Assembly: GCA_946545475.1 (NCBI GenBank)
Contig: CAMNNO010000007.1
Span: forward strand, 1-37,930
Source of the DNA: an uncultured Blautia sp.
Lineage (GTDB): Bacteria; Bacillota; Clostridia; Lachnospirales; Lachnospiraceae
Length of the DNA stretch: 37,930 bases
Direction: 5' to 3'
Shown: one piece after another, positions 7,638 to 17,502 of the stretch
Numbering within the stretch: the stretch's first letter is position 1
Layout of the letters: each line of letters starts with the position of its first letter
Notes under the pieces: generated by a model
Told to the model about the DNA's origin: nothing
Databases searched by the model: none
Seen by the model: the letters and a program-made list of their open reading frames with translations, nothing else
Translations under genes and position numbers: made by a program

Positions 7638-10600
7638 TTGGATACTCCAAACAATGAAATAAATACATCAGCCGCGTCCGAAAACAAGGACGATTCCCAG
7701 AAGAAAAAGAAGAATATCATCCGCATCTATCACGCCCAGAATGCCAGCGACACCGGCCGCGGCAGGGGAAACGCGGATAGCCAGAGGTCCAGGCGCCAGC
7801 GCCCGGCCGCAGCGGCAAAGCCCGCGGCGGAAGCCGAAAAGAAAGCGCCGGCCGAAGACGCGGCAGCGGCCCCTGCGCCCAAGGCAGCGCCGGCCGCCGA
7901 GGAGAAGAAAGAGACGGCAGCAGCTGCCGCAAAGAAAACCGCAGCGGTAACGGAAAAGAAACCGGCCGCCTCCGAGACGGAAAAGAAGGCTTCTCCTGCC
8001 GAAACCGAAAAGAAAGCCGCTGCCCCTGAGACCGAAAAGAAAGCCGCTGCCTCTGAAATAGAAAAGAAAGCCGCTGCCCCTGAGATAGAAAAGAAAGCCG
8101 CTGCCCCTGAGATAGAAAAGAAAGTCGCTGCCCCTGAGATAGAAAAGAAAGTCGCTGCCCCTGAGATGGAAAAGAAAGCTGCTGCCCACGAGATAGAAAA
8201 GAAAGCTGCTGCTCATGAGATAGAAAAGAAAGCTGTTGCCCATGAGATAGAAAAGAAACCGGCCGCCTCCGAGGCGGAAAAGAAACCGGCTCCTGCCGAG
8301 ACCGAGAAGAAAGCCGCGGCAGCAGAAAAGAAAGCGGCTGCCCCCGAGACGGAAAAGAAACCGGCTCCTGCGGAAACCGAAAAGAAGCCCGCTGCTGCCG
8401 AGAAAAAGCCCGCTGCCGCGGAGCCCGAGAAAAAGGCAGCGCCCGCGGAAGAGGTGAAGCCCTCAGCCGCTCCCGAAGGGGAAAAGAAGGCCTCCGAGGC
8501 TAAGGGCGCTCCCCGCAGGGATGACCGCCGCCCGCAGGGCGACAGGCGCGAAAACAAGCCCGCCGCCGGCGGCCGGGATGACAGAGCCGGAAGGCCATAT
8601 GACGCCCGCGCCCAGAGAACGGACGGAGCGGCCGGAAGGCGCGATGGCAGTACCAGAACCGATGGCCGCACCGGCACAAGGAGCGACGGCTCCCAGGGAA
8701 ATCGCGCCGGCGTAAGGAGCGACGGCTCCCAGCAGGGCCGCCAGGGCAGGACCGACGGGGGTGAGCGCCGGGGCGACATGGGCGGACGCCGCGACGGCCA
8801 GGGCCAGGGAAGGCCCGCCTCCCAGACACGCCCGCCCCGCGATGGCGCCGGCATGTCCGCGCGTCCGTATGGCGATGGCACCGGCGCCCAGAGAGGCACC
8901 GGCCGTCCCGGCGGCAGTACAGGCAGTCCCCGCTTTGGGCAGGGCGGCCGTCCCACGGGAGGCCAGGGCAGCTTTGGAGGCGATGGCGCTGGCAGGTCCT
9001 TCGGCCAGGGACAGGGCCGTCCCTCCGGCCAGGGAAGAGGTGGCCAGGGCGGCCGCCGTCAGGATGCCGGCGCAGCCTTCGCGCCCGAGATGTCCAAGAA
9101 CCAGAAGGACAGCAAGCGCGAGCGCGACAGGGAAAACAAGAACAAAAACAACCGCAAGGATTACGACCAGGCTCCGGCAAACCAGGGCAAGAGGCCGGGC
9201 CAGGGCGGAGTGAAGGGCGGTCCGAAAACAACCGTCAAGCCGGTGACCGCACCCAAGATCGAGGAAAAGAAGCCCGAGGTCAAGGAGATCACCCTTCCCG
9301 AGAAGCTGACCATAAGGGAGCTGGCCGAAGCCATGAAGGTGCAGCCCTCCGTTATCGTGAAGAAGCTCTTCCTCCAGGGCGTCATGGTGACCGTCAACCA
9401 GGAGATCGACTTTGAAAAAGCCCAGGAGATTGCCCTGGAATACGATATCATCGCCGAAAAGGAAGAGAAGGTCAACGTCATCGAAGAGCTCCTCAAGGAA
9501 GCCGACGAGGACGAGGCGACCATGGTGAGCCGTCCGCCCGTCGTGTGCGTCATGGGCCATGTTGACCACGGCAAGACATCCCTCCTGGATGCCATCCGGA
9601 ACACCAATGTCACCCGCGGCGAGGCCGGCGGCATCACCCAGCACATCGGCGCTTATGTTGTGGAGATCAACGGCCAGAAGATCACCTTCCTGGATACGCC
9701 GGGACATGAAGCCTTTACCGCCATGCGTATGCGCGGGGCGAATGCCACGGATATCGCGGTGCTCGTGGTCGCCGCCGACGACGGTGTCATGCCTCAGACC
9801 ATAGAGGCCATCAGCCATGCCAAGGCGGCTGGCGTCACCATCATCGTGGCTATCAACAAGATCGACAAGCCCGGCGCCAACATCGACAGGGTCAAGCAGG
9901 GCCTGGCCGAGCAGGGCCTGGTTCCCGAGGACTGGGGCGGCGACACGGTATTCGCCGAGGTTTCCGCCAAGACCGGCGAGGGCATCGATAACCTCCTGGA
10001 GATGATCCTGCTCACCGCCGAAATGGCCGAGCTCAAGGCCAATCCCAACCGGGATGCCAGGGGCCTTGTCATCGAGGCCGAGCTGGATAAGGGCAAGGGC
10101 CCCGTGGCCACCATCCTGGTCCAGAAGGGCACCCTGCATGTGGGCGATTTCATCGCCGCCGGTGCCTGCAGCGGCAAGGTCCGCGCCATGATGGACGATA
10201 AGGGACGCCGGGTTAAGGAAGCCGGTCCCTCCACGCCTGTGGAGATCCTGGGCCTTAACGACGTGCCCAACGCCGGCGAGGTGCTCATGGCCTTCGACAG
10301 CGACAAGGAAGCCAAGAACTTTGCGGGCGCCTTTGTCTCGGAAAACAAGAACCGCCTGCTGGAGGAGACCAAGGGCAAGCTCTCCCTGGATAACCTCTTT
10401 GACCAGATGCATGTCAACGATCTCAAGGAGCTGCCCATCATCGTCAAGGCCGATGTGCAGGGCTCCGTGGAGGCTGTGCGCCAGAGCCTTGTCAAGCTCT
10501 CCAACGATGAAGTCATCGTCAAGGTCATCCACGGCGGCGTCGGCGCCATCAACGAGTCCGATGTCAGCCTGGCGGCCACCTCAAACGCCATCATCATCGG

Positions 10601-11030
10601 CTTTAACGTGCGCCCGGATGCCACGGCCAAGTCGCTCGCCGAACAGGAGAAGGTGGACATGCGCCTCTACAAGGTCATCTACCAGGCCATCGAGGATGTG
10701 GAAAATGCCATGAAGGGCATGCTGGATCCCATCTTTGAGGAGAAGATCATCGGCCATGCCGAGATCCGCCAGATCTTCAAGGCCTCCGGCATCGGCAATA
10801 TCGCCGGCAGCTATGTGCTGGACGGCGTCTTCCAGAGAAACTGCAAGGTCCGCATCACCCGCGAGGGCGACAAGATCTTCGAGGGCGACCTCGCCTCCTT
10901 AAAGCGCTTCAAGGACGATGTTAAGGAAGTCAGGGCCGGCTACGAGTGCGGCCTGGTGTTTGACGGCTTCAACGATATCAAGGAAGAGGATAAGGTCGAA
11001 GCCTACATTATGGTGGAAGTGCCCAGATGA
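7638..11030 (+). CDS. infB: Translation initiation factor IF-2 with long low-complexity N-terminus
   Basis: 1130 aa; [39 protein letters not shown] start after AGGAGAAGAGGG. Confidence 0.97.
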   Translation: MDTPNNEINTSAASENKDDSQKKKKNIIRIYHAQNASDTGRGRGNADSQRSRRQRPAAAAKPAAEAEKKAPAEDAAAAPAPKAAPAAEEKKETAAAAAKKTAAVTEKKPAASETEKKASPAETEKKAAAPETEKKAAASEIEKKAAAPEIEKKAAAPEIEKKVAAPEIEKKVAAPEMEKKAAAHEIEKKAAAHEIEKKAVAHEIEKKPAASEAEKKPAPAETEKKAAAAEKKAAAPETEKKPAPAETEKKPAAAEKKPAAAEPEKKAAPAEEVKPSAAPEGEKKASEAKGAPRRDDRRPQGDRRENKPAAGGRDDRAGRPYDARAQRTDGAAGRRDGSTRTDGRTGTRSDGSQGNRAGVRSDGSQQGRQGRTDGGERRGDMGGRRDGQGQGRPASQTRPPRDGAGMSARPYGDGTGAQRGTGRPGGSTGSPRFGQGGRPTGGQGSFGGDGAGRSFGQGQGRPSGQGRGGQGGRRQDAGAAFAPEMSKNQKDSKRERDRENKNKNNRKDYDQAPANQGKRPGQGGVKGGPKTTVKPVTAPKIEEKKPEVKEITLPEKLTIRELAEAMKVQPSVIVKKLFLQGVMVTVNQEIDFEKAQEIALEYDIIAEKEEKVNVIEELLKEADEDEATMVSRPPVVCVMGHVDHGKTSLLDAIRNTNVTRGEAGGITQHIGAYVVEINGQKITFLDTPGHEAFTAMRMRGANATDIAVLVVAADDGVMPQTIEAISHAKAAGVTIIVAINKIDKPGANIDRVKQGLAEQGLVPEDWGGDTVFAEVSAKTGEGIDNLLEMILLTAEMAELKANPNRDARGLVIEAELDKGKGPVATILVQKGTLHVGDFIAAGACSGKVRAMMDDKGRRVKEAGPSTPVEILGLNDVPNAGEVLMAFDSDKEAKNFAGAFVSENKNRLLEETKGKLSLDNLFDQMHVNDLKELPIIVKADVQGSVEAVRQSLVKLSNDEVIVKVIHGGVGAINESDVSLAATSNAIIIGFNVRPDATAKSLAEQEKVDMRLYKVIYQAIEDVENAMKGMLDPIFEEKIIGHAEIRQIFKASGIGNIAGSYVLDGVFQRNCKVRITREGDKIFEGDLASLKRFKDDVKEVRAGYECGLVFDGFNDIKEEDKVEAYIMVEVPR
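7960..8460 (+). repeat. Coding tandem repeats, mainly 27-bp/9-aa EKKAAAPE(I/T) units
   Basis: Repeated GAAAAGAAAGCCGCTGCCCCTGAGATA in infB. Confidence 0.9.
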
Positions 11031-11485
11031 GAAAAAACAGCAAGAAAAATTCACGCATCAATTCCGAGGTGATGCGGGAGCTTTCCCGCATCATCCGAAA
11101 TGAGATAAAGGACCCCAGGATCAGCCCGATGGTGTCCGTCACGGACGCCGTCGTGGCCCCGGACCTCAAGACCTGCAAGGCCTACATCAGCGTCCTGGGA
11201 ACCGACGAGGAGAAGAAAAAGACGCTGGAAGGCCTTAAGGCCGCCGGGGGATTTATCCGCCGGGAGCTGGCAAACGGCGTGAACCTCAGGAACACGCCGG
11301 AGATCCGCTTTATCCTGGACGAATCCATTGAGATCGGCGTGCATATGTCGAAGATCATCGACGATGTGGCCGAGCAGGACCAGAGGAGCCGGGATGTGCG
11401 CGCGGATGAGGAGCCAGAAAGCGGCGACTTTGAAGACGATGATGTTGACGATGACGATTTCGGCGACGACGGTTCCGACATGTGA
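11027..11485 (+). CDS. rbfA: Ribosome-binding factor A
   Basis: [49 protein letters not shown]; overlaps infB stop. Confidence 0.95.
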   Translation: MRKNSKKNSRINSEVMRELSRIIRNEIKDPRISPMVSVTDAVVAPDLKTCKAYISVLGTDEEKKKTLEGLKAAGGFIRRELANGVNLRNTPEIRFILDESIEIGVHMSKIIDDVAEQDQRSRDVRADEEPESGDFEDDDVDDDDFGDDGSDM

Positions 11486-11486
11486 G

Positions 11487-11639
11487 ATGCGCACGGATTT
11501 TCGAAGCAAAAGTGGCGAAAATCCGGCGCAGGAAATATACCAGTTACACTTAATAGTTGCTGAAAGTAACTATTCTAGTGTAACTGCATATACCGCGGCA
11601 CGGAATTTAAAACGGCAGTCAGATTCGTTCGCGAGTATA
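11487..11639 (+). repeat. Composite intergenic element (copy C): partial type II module plus complete 104-bp type I unit (11536-11639)
   Basis: ATGCGCACGGATTTTCG...GGCGAAAATCCGGCGCAGGAAATATA, then TATACCAGTTACACT...GCATATACCGCGGCACGGAATT...GTTCGCGAGTATA. Confidence 0.85.
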
Positions 11640-11681
11640 AAACAGTGACCGCGGGGCTTGCTCCCGCGACAGGAGACAAGG

Positions 11682-12644
11682 ATGAATACTATCGCCACGA
11701 TCATAGGAGATGCCAGGAGCATAGGGATCGGCGGCCATGTCCGGCCCGACGGGGATGCCGTCGGGTCCTGCATGGGGCTGTACCTCTATCTCAAAACCTG
11801 GTATCCGGACCGGGACGTGCAGGTGTACCTGGAAAGCCCCGGCGAGATCTTCTCCTATATATCCCGCTTTGACGAGATCCGGACAGCGCCCCTTGCGGAT
11901 AAGGTATATGACCTTTTCATCACCCTGGACGTGAGTTCCAGGGACCGCCTTGGCGTAGCCGGGCCGTGTTACGATAAGGCCCTCAGGACAGCCTGCATCG
12001 ATCACCACATCAGCAATCCCCTCTTCGCGGATATCAACGTCGTCGAGGGGGAGGCAAGCTCGGCCTGCGAGGTTCTCTATACCCTCCTGGAGCCGGAAAA
12101 GGTGACGAGGGAGATCGCCATCCCCCTCTATACCGGCATTGTCCACGACACGGGCGTTTTCATGTACACCTCGACATCCCCCAGGACCATGCGCATAGCG
12201 GCGGCCCTTATGGAGACCGGCTTCAACTTTAACAGGATCATCGACGAGTCCTTCTACCAGAAGACCTATGTGCAGAACCAGATCATAGGCCGGGTGCTGA
12301 CCGAGAGCATCCTCCTCATGAACGAGAAGGTGATCGTGGGGACACTGCGCTATAAGGACTTCGACTTTTACGGCATCACCCCCGGGGATCTTGACGGCGT
12401 GGTCAGCCAGCTTAGGCAGACGGCCGGGACGGAAGTGGCCGTTTTCGCCTATGAGATTTCGCCCATGTATTATAAGGTGTCGCTCCGCTGCAACGGGGAT
12501 GTGGACGCCGCCAGGGCAGCCGTCTTTTTCGGGGGAGGCGGCCATAAAAAAGCCGCGGGCTTTGAAATGCCCGGAACCTTCCACGATGTCATCAACAACC
12601 TGACCGCTCAGCTGGAGATCCAGTTTAACGAGCTGGGATTGTGA
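11682..12644 (+). CDS. nrnA: DHH/DHHA1 bifunctional oligoribonuclease/PAP phosphatase NrnA
   Basis: GGHVRPDGDAVGSCMGLY, CIDHHISN, GGGGHKKAAGF; start after AGGAGACAAGG. Confidence 0.93.
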   Translation: MNTIATIIGDARSIGIGGHVRPDGDAVGSCMGLYLYLKTWYPDRDVQVYLESPGEIFSYISRFDEIRTAPLADKVYDLFITLDVSSRDRLGVAGPCYDKALRTACIDHHISNPLFADINVVEGEASSACEVLYTLLEPEKVTREIAIPLYTGIVHDTGVFMYTSTSPRTMRIAAALMETGFNFNRIIDESFYQKTYVQNQIIGRVLTESILLMNEKVIVGTLRYKDFDFYGITPGDLDGVVSQLRQTAGTEVAVFAYEISPMYYKVSLRCNGDVDAARAAVFFGGGGHKKAAGFEMPGTFHDVINNLTAQLEIQFNELGL

Positions 12645-13600
12645 GTGCCATGGCAAAAAAGAAAGACGAAAATCTGTATTCCGGAATCCTGGTCATCGAC
12701 AAGGAGCCCGGCTTTACCTCCCACGATGTGGTCGGGGTGCTGCGCCGCATCCTCGGCATGAAGCGGATCGGCCACACGGGAACGCTGGACCCCAATGCCA
12801 CGGGCGTGCTGCCCGTGGCGCTGGGGCATGCCACCCGCCTGTCGGAGTACCTGACCGACAAGAAAAAAACCTATGAAGCCGTCCTGCGGCTTGGCGTCAC
12901 AACGGATACCCAGGACCGGTGGGGAAATGTTATAGAAGAACAGGAAGTTCTCTGCACCGAGGAAGAGGTGCGGCGCGCCGCAGCCTCCTTCGTGGGAGAG
13001 AAGATGCAGGTGCCGCCCATGTACTCGGCCCTTAAGGTGTCCGGCCAGCGCCTTTATGACCTGGCCCGCCAGGGAATAAGCCTCGAGCGCGCGGCCCGGC
13101 CGGTGACCTTTTACGAGATCGGCATCCGGTCGGTTTCCCTTCCGGATGTCGCCCTGACCGTCACCTGCAGCAAGGGCACCTACATCCGCACCCTCTGCCA
13201 CGATATCGGGCAGGCCTTAGGGTGCGGGGCGGCCATGCAGGAGCTTCGCCGGACCGCTTCCGGGGATTTTACGATAGAGAAGAGCTATACGCTCTCCCAG
13301 GTGGAGCAGGCGGCAGCAGAAGGCCGGGCTTCATCCCTCATCATTCCCCTGGAAGACGTGCTTGCCAGGTATCCGAGGGTGAGCTGCCGTCCGGAAGGGG
13401 ACAGGCTGCTGCTGAACGGAAACCCGATGGATGTGTGCCTCCTGGACGAGGACGCATTTTCGGGTGACGGCTCCGCTTTTCCGGCAGAAGGCCGAATCCG
13501 CCTGTGTACCAGCGATGGCGTGTTTATCGGCCTATACCGCTACCGGGAGGATAGGGGACAGTTCTTCCCCGAAAAAATGTTTTACAGCAGAGACCTCTAA
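12641..13600 (+). CDS. truB: tRNA pseudouridine(55) synthase TruB (start GTG 12641 or ATG 12650)
   Basis: GILVIDKEPGFTSHDVV, GHTGTLDPNATGVLPVALG, CSKGTYIRTLCHDIG. Confidence 0.96.
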   Translation: MSAMAKKKDENLYSGILVIDKEPGFTSHDVVGVLRRILGMKRIGHTGTLDPNATGVLPVALGHATRLSEYLTDKKKTYEAVLRLGVTTDTQDRWGNVIEEQEVLCTEEEVRRAAASFVGEKMQVPPMYSALKVSGQRLYDLARQGISLERAARPVTFYEIGIRSVSLPDVALTVTCSKGTYIRTLCHDIGQALGCGAAMQELRRTASGDFTIEKSYTLSQVEQAAAEGRASSLIIPLEDVLARYPRVSCRPEGDRLLLNGNPMDVCLLDEDAFSGDGSAFPAEGRIRLCTSDGVFIGLYRYREDRGQFFPEKMFYSRDL

Positions 13601-13604
13601 CCGC

Positions 13605-13630
13605 GCCGCCCTTATGGCGGCTGCTTTTTT
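13605..13630 (+). terminator. Terminator-like hairpin between truB and ribF
   Basis: GCCGCC-cttat-GGCGGC then TGCTTTTTT. Confidence 0.7.
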
Positions 13631-13649
13631 GCAAAGACCGAGGAAATAT

Positions 13650-14543
13650 ATGGAGCATATCCTGATCAGCGGAGATTTTCCGCGCCTGGAACAAAGCGCA
13701 GTGGCCCTTGGAAAGTTTGACGGCCTCCACAGGGGACACCGGAAACTTATGGAGGCTGCCATACGGGGCAAAGAGGAGGGAGAGCCTTTTGTCCTCCTTT
13801 CCTTTATCATGTCGGGAAACATGATATTTTCGCGGGAAGAGCGCGCGCATCTGGCTGAAAGCCTGGGCGTGGACATCCTGATCGAATGCCCCCTGGAAGA
13901 GACCATCCGCCTTATGGAGCCGGAGACCTTTGTCAGCCGGATATTAAAGGACGCCCTTAACGCCAGCCTGGTCGTTGTGGGCGCGGATTACCGCTTTGGC
14001 CGGAACCGGAAAGGCGACACGGACCTCCTTACGGCCCTGGGCCGGGAGAAGGGCTTTCGGACAGTCATTGTCCCAAAGGAGACAGACCGCGGCATAAAGA
14101 TCAGCAGCACGGGCATCCGCAAGGCCCTGTTTGAAGGCGACATGGAGCGCGTATCCTTTCTTCTCGGCACGCCCTATTTTATAGAAGGGACCGTTGTGCA
14201 CGGACGCGGCCTCGGCCACAAGGCCCTGCTGCCCACCATAAATATCATTCCCGGGCCCAATAAGTATCTTCCCCCGGCCGGCGTCTATGCCTCGCGGGTC
14301 TTTGCCGGAGAGCGCGTCTACCGGGCTATGACAAACATCGGCACGAATCCCACGGTCCATGGCGATCACATAACCGTCGAGACCCACATCCTGGATTTTT
14401 CGGGAGACCTTTACGGCGCCTTCTGCCGGATAGAGCTCCTCTCCCACCTGCGCCCCGAAAAGGCGTTTCCCGGCCTGGAAGAGCTGAAACGGCAGCTTGC
14501 GAAAGACAGAGAGGCTGTAGAAAATTATTTTGAGAAGAAATGA
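13650..14543 (+). CDS. ribF: Bifunctional riboflavin kinase/FAD synthetase
   Basis: ALGKFDGLHRGHRKLM, VVGADYRFGRNRKGD, GRGLGHKALLPTINI, TNIGTNPTV; start at MEHILISGDF after AGGAAA. Confidence 0.95.
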   Translation: MEHILISGDFPRLEQSAVALGKFDGLHRGHRKLMEAAIRGKEEGEPFVLLSFIMSGNMIFSREERAHLAESLGVDILIECPLEETIRLMEPETFVSRILKDALNASLVVVGADYRFGRNRKGDTDLLTALGREKGFRTVIVPKETDRGIKISSTGIRKALFEGDMERVSFLLGTPYFIEGTVVHGRGLGHKALLPTINIIPGPNKYLPPAGVYASRVFAGERVYRAMTNIGTNPTVHGDHITVETHILDFSGDLYGAFCRIELLSHLRPEKAFPGLEELKRQLAKDREAVENYFEKK

Positions 14544-14566
14544 AGAAAAAGGGGACGGTTTTCTTC
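14542..14566 (+). repeat. GGGGACGG-containing small hairpin (REP-like)
   Basis: GAAGAAAA-aGGGGACGG-TTTTCTTC overlapping the ribF stop. Confidence 0.6.
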
Positions 14567-14600
14567 CGAAAAAAAATATTTATCTAAGATAAAAAAGCTG

Positions 14601-14629
14601 TTTACATCACTTAACCGGTATGCTATACT
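14601..14629 (+). promoter_or_regulatory. rpsO promoter
   Basis: TTTACA (14601-14606), 17-bp spacer, TATACT (14624-14629). Confidence 0.75.
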
Positions 14630-14635
14630 ACTACT

Positions 14636-14720
14636 CGTTGTGAAAGCCCTTATTCAGAGCCAGGAAACTCCGACCAGCTCCTAATAAGCGGCGATAGTAA
14701 AATAGAGGAGGAACATATCC
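14636..14720 (+). promoter_or_regulatory. Candidate S15 (rpsO) leader RNA
   Basis: CTTATT (14649-14654)/AATAAG (14683-14688) enclosing GAGC/GCTC, ahead of AGAGGAGG. Confidence 0.5.
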
Positions 14721-14987
14721 ATGATCACCAAAGAGAAAAAAGCAGCCATTATGCAGGAATACGCCCGCAGCGAGGGCGACACCGGTTCACCCGAGGTTCA
14801 GATCGCAGTCCTTACCGCCAGGATCCAGGAGCTTACCGAGCACCTTAAGACCCATCACAAAGACCATCATTCCCGCCGCGGCCTTCTGAAAATGGTCGGC
14901 CAGAGGCGTGGCCTCCTGGCATATCTCCGCAAGACCGACATCGAGAGATATCGTGCCCTGATCGAAAAGCTTGGCCTCAGAAAATAA
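14721..14987 (+). CDS. rpsO: 30S ribosomal protein S15
   Basis: [39 protein letters not shown]. Confidence 0.98.
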   Translation: MITKEKKAAIMQEYARSEGDTGSPEVQIAVLTARIQELTEHLKTHHKDHHSRRGLLKMVGQRRGLLAYLRKTDIERYRALIEKLGLRK

Positions 14988-15010
14988 CATATATATTATA
15001 TCTGCAATGC

Positions 15011-15044
15011 AAAGGAAGGGCGGATTTACCTCCGCCCTTCCTTT
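15011..15044 (+). terminator. Hairpin downstream of rpsO
   Basis: AAAGGAAGGGCGGA-tttacc-TCCGCCCTTCCTTT. Confidence 0.7.
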
Positions 15045-15061
15045 GTATCGCTTATATCGCA

Positions 15062-15144
15062 GGGGCTGCGTAAAGAAATTATCGCCTTACGGCGAACACA
15101 GCCCCGCGGTAGGGTAGAGGGAGAATACGACTCCCTCTACCCTA
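15062..15144 (+). promoter_or_regulatory. pnp leader with two strong stem-loops
   Basis: GGGGCTG (15062-15068)/CAGCCCC (15099-15105), and TAGGGTAGAGGGAG (15110-15123)/CTCCCTCTACCCTA (15131-15144). Confidence 0.6.
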
Positions 15145-15303
15145 TTTAGTAGATAACCTACGCATCCGGAAACCGTGATACTTTTGGGTGCGCAGCCCCC
15201 GGCCGTTTTTTCGGCAGACAGTGGGGCGAAGAAGAAGAGAGGAGGCAGCAGGCATTCTGCCTTCTCGATAGAAGTGAAGAGAGAAATAAAAGGAGAGCCA
15301 GAT

Positions 15304-17400
15304 ATGTACAAAAGTTATTCCATAGAACTTGCCGGAAGGACACTGACCGTAGATGTGGACCGCGTGGCAAAGCAGGCTAACGGCGCGGCACTGATGCACT
15401 ACGGGGATACCACCGTCCTTTCCACGGCTACGGCTTCCAAGGAGCCGAGGGAGGGAGTTGATTTCTTCCCGCTCAGTGTGGAATATGAAGAAAAAATGTA
15501 TGCCGTAGGAAAGATCCCCGGCGGTTTCAATAAAAGGGAAGGCAAGGCCAGCGAGCATGCCATACTGACATCCCGCGTCATCGACAGGCCCATGCGCCCC
15601 CTCTTCCCCAAGGATTACCGGAACGACGTGACCCTGGTCAACATGGTCATGTCCGTGGATCCCGAGTGCAACCCGGAAGTGGTAGCTATGCTGGGCTCCT
15701 CCATCGCCACCTGTATTTCCGACATTCCCTTTGACGGCCCCTGCGCCATGACCCAGGTGGGTATGATCAACGGGGAATTTATCATCAACCCCACTCTTGC
15801 CCAGAAGGATGTCTCCGACCTCGCCCTGACGGTCGCCTCCACCAGGGAAAAAGTCATCATGATCGAAGCCGGCGCCAACGAGCTGCCGGAGGACAAGATG
15901 GTGGAAGCCATCTACCTGGCCCACGATGTCAACCAGGAGCTTATCCGCTTCATTGACAGGATCGTGGCCGAGTGCGGCAAGGAAAAGCATTCCTATGCTT
16001 CCTGCGCGGTTCCGCAGGAGCTGTTTGACGCGATCAAAGAAATCGTTCCCCCCGAAGAGATGGAAGACGCCGTCTTCACCGACGACAAGCAGACCCGCGA
16101 GGAAAACATCCGCCAGATCACGCAGCGCCTCACCGAAGCCTTTGAGGGCAAGGACGAGTGGCTTGCTATCCTGGGCGAGGCTGTTTACCAGTACCAGAAG
16201 AAGACTGTCCGCAAGATGATCCTGAAGGACCACAAGCGTCCCGACGGCCGCGCCATCACCCAGATCCGCCCGCTTGCCGCCGAGGTGGACATCATCCCCA
16301 GGGTTCACGGCTCCGCCATGTTCACCAGAGGCCAGACCCAGATCTGCACCATCACGACCCTGGCGCCGCTGGCCGATGCCCAGAAGCTGGACGGCCTGGA
16401 TGAGTTCGAGACATCCAAGCGCTATATGCACCACTATAACTTCCCGTCCTACTCGGTAGGCGAGACCAAGCCCTCCAGAGGCCCGGGACGCCGCGAAATC
16501 GGCCATGGCGCCCTGGCTGAGCGCGCCCTCATCCCGGTCCTTCCCTCCGAGGAAGAGTTCCCCTATGCCATCCGCACGGTGTCCGAGACCTTCGAGTCCA
16601 ACGGCTCCACCTCCCAGGCCAGCGTCTGCGCCTCCACCATGTCCCTCATGGCTGCGGGCGTTCCCATCAAAAAGGCTGTGGCCGGTATCTCCTGCGGCCT
16701 GGTGACCGGGGAAACGGATGACGATTACATTGTGCTCACCGATATCCAGGGCCTTGAGGACTTCTTCGGCGATATGGACTTTAAGGTGGCCGGCACTCAT
16801 GACGGCATCACCGCCATCCAGATGGATATCAAGATCCACGGCCTGACCCGCTCGATCGTTGAGGAGGCCATCCGCCGCACCAAGGAAGCCCGCGAGTATA
16901 TCCTCAACGAGGTTATGGAGAAGTGCATCCCGGCTCCGCGTCCCGAGGTGGGCAAGTATGCGCCGAAGATCATCCAGATCACCATCGATCCCCAGAAGAT
17001 CGGCGATGTGGTCGGCCAGAGAGGCAAGACCATCAACACCATCATTGAGCGCACCGGCGTGAAGATCGATATCACCGACGACGGCAACGTGTCCATCTGC
17101 GGCACTGACCTCAGAAACATGGAAGAAGCCCGCCGCATGGTGGAGATCATCGCCACCGATTTTGAAAAGGACCAGATCCTGACCGGCCGCGTGGTCAGCA
17201 TTAAGGAGTTCGGCGCCTTTATCGAGTTTGCCCCCGGCAAGGAGGGCATGGTCCATATCTCCAAGATCGCCAAAGAGCGGATCAACCGCGTGGAGGATGT
17301 CCTGACCCTTGGCGACAAGGTGACGGTCATCTGCCTTGGCAAGGATAAGATGGGCCGCATCAGCTTCAGCATCAAGGATGTGCCGAAGAATATAAGATAA
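15304..17400 (+). CDS. pnp: Polyribonucleotide nucleotidyltransferase
   Basis: ELAGRTLTVDVDRVAKQANGAALMHYGDTTVL; KH/S1 C-terminus GRVVSIKEFGAFIEFAPGKEGMVHISKIA; start after AAAGGAGAG. Confidence 0.97.
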   Translation: MYKSYSIELAGRTLTVDVDRVAKQANGAALMHYGDTTVLSTATASKEPREGVDFFPLSVEYEEKMYAVGKIPGGFNKREGKASEHAILTSRVIDRPMRPLFPKDYRNDVTLVNMVMSVDPECNPEVVAMLGSSIATCISDIPFDGPCAMTQVGMINGEFIINPTLAQKDVSDLALTVASTREKVIMIEAGANELPEDKMVEAIYLAHDVNQELIRFIDRIVAECGKEKHSYASCAVPQELFDAIKEIVPPEEMEDAVFTDDKQTREENIRQITQRLTEAFEGKDEWLAILGEAVYQYQKKTVRKMILKDHKRPDGRAITQIRPLAAEVDIIPRVHGSAMFTRGQTQICTITTLAPLADAQKLDGLDEFETSKRYMHHYNFPSYSVGETKPSRGPGRREIGHGALAERALIPVLPSEEEFPYAIRTVSETFESNGSTSQASVCASTMSLMAAGVPIKKAVAGISCGLVTGETDDDYIVLTDIQGLEDFFGDMDFKVAGTHDGITAIQMDIKIHGLTRSIVEEAIRRTKEAREYILNEVMEKCIPAPRPEVGKYAPKIIQITIDPQKIGDVVGQRGKTINTIIERTGVKIDITDDGNVSICGTDLRNMEEARRMVEIIATDFEKDQILTGRVVSIKEFGAFIEFAPGKEGMVHISKIAKERINRVEDVLTLGDKVTVICLGKDKMGRISFSIKDVPKNIR

Positions 17401-17410
17401 TATACACCAG

Positions 17411-17475
17411 GAAGAAATGGGGACGGTTCTTTTTTCTTACGAATCACAAGAAAAAAGAACCGTCCCCATTTCTTC
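17411..17475. repeat. Perfect 28-bp inverted repeat, GGGGACGG REP-like hairpin
   Basis: GAAGAAATGGGGACGGTTCTTTTTTCTT-acgaatcac-AAGAAAAAAGAACCGTCCCCATTTCTTC. Confidence 0.95.
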
Positions 17476-17502
17476 CCCGCAGCGAAGGATGAAAGGCAAA
17501 GC

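Noticed and set aside
7960-8460. Repeat array as a mobile or CRISPR-like element
   Set aside because: In-frame protein-coding repeats of infB.
8463-10532. 689-aa minus-strand ORF antisense to infB
   Set aside because: Shadow ORF of repetitive GC-rich infB; low complexity and no SD context.
13431-13649. N-terminal extension of the RibF ORF
   Set aside because: Overlaps truB coding sequence and a terminator-like hairpin; the real start is MEHILISGDF at 13650.
15175-15303. N-terminal extension of the pnp ORF
   Set aside because: No SD; PNPase starts at MYKSYSIELAG (15304) after AAAGGAGAG.
15142-17256. 704-aa minus-strand ORF antisense to pnp
   Set aside because: Shadow ORF; the plus-strand pnp is unambiguous.
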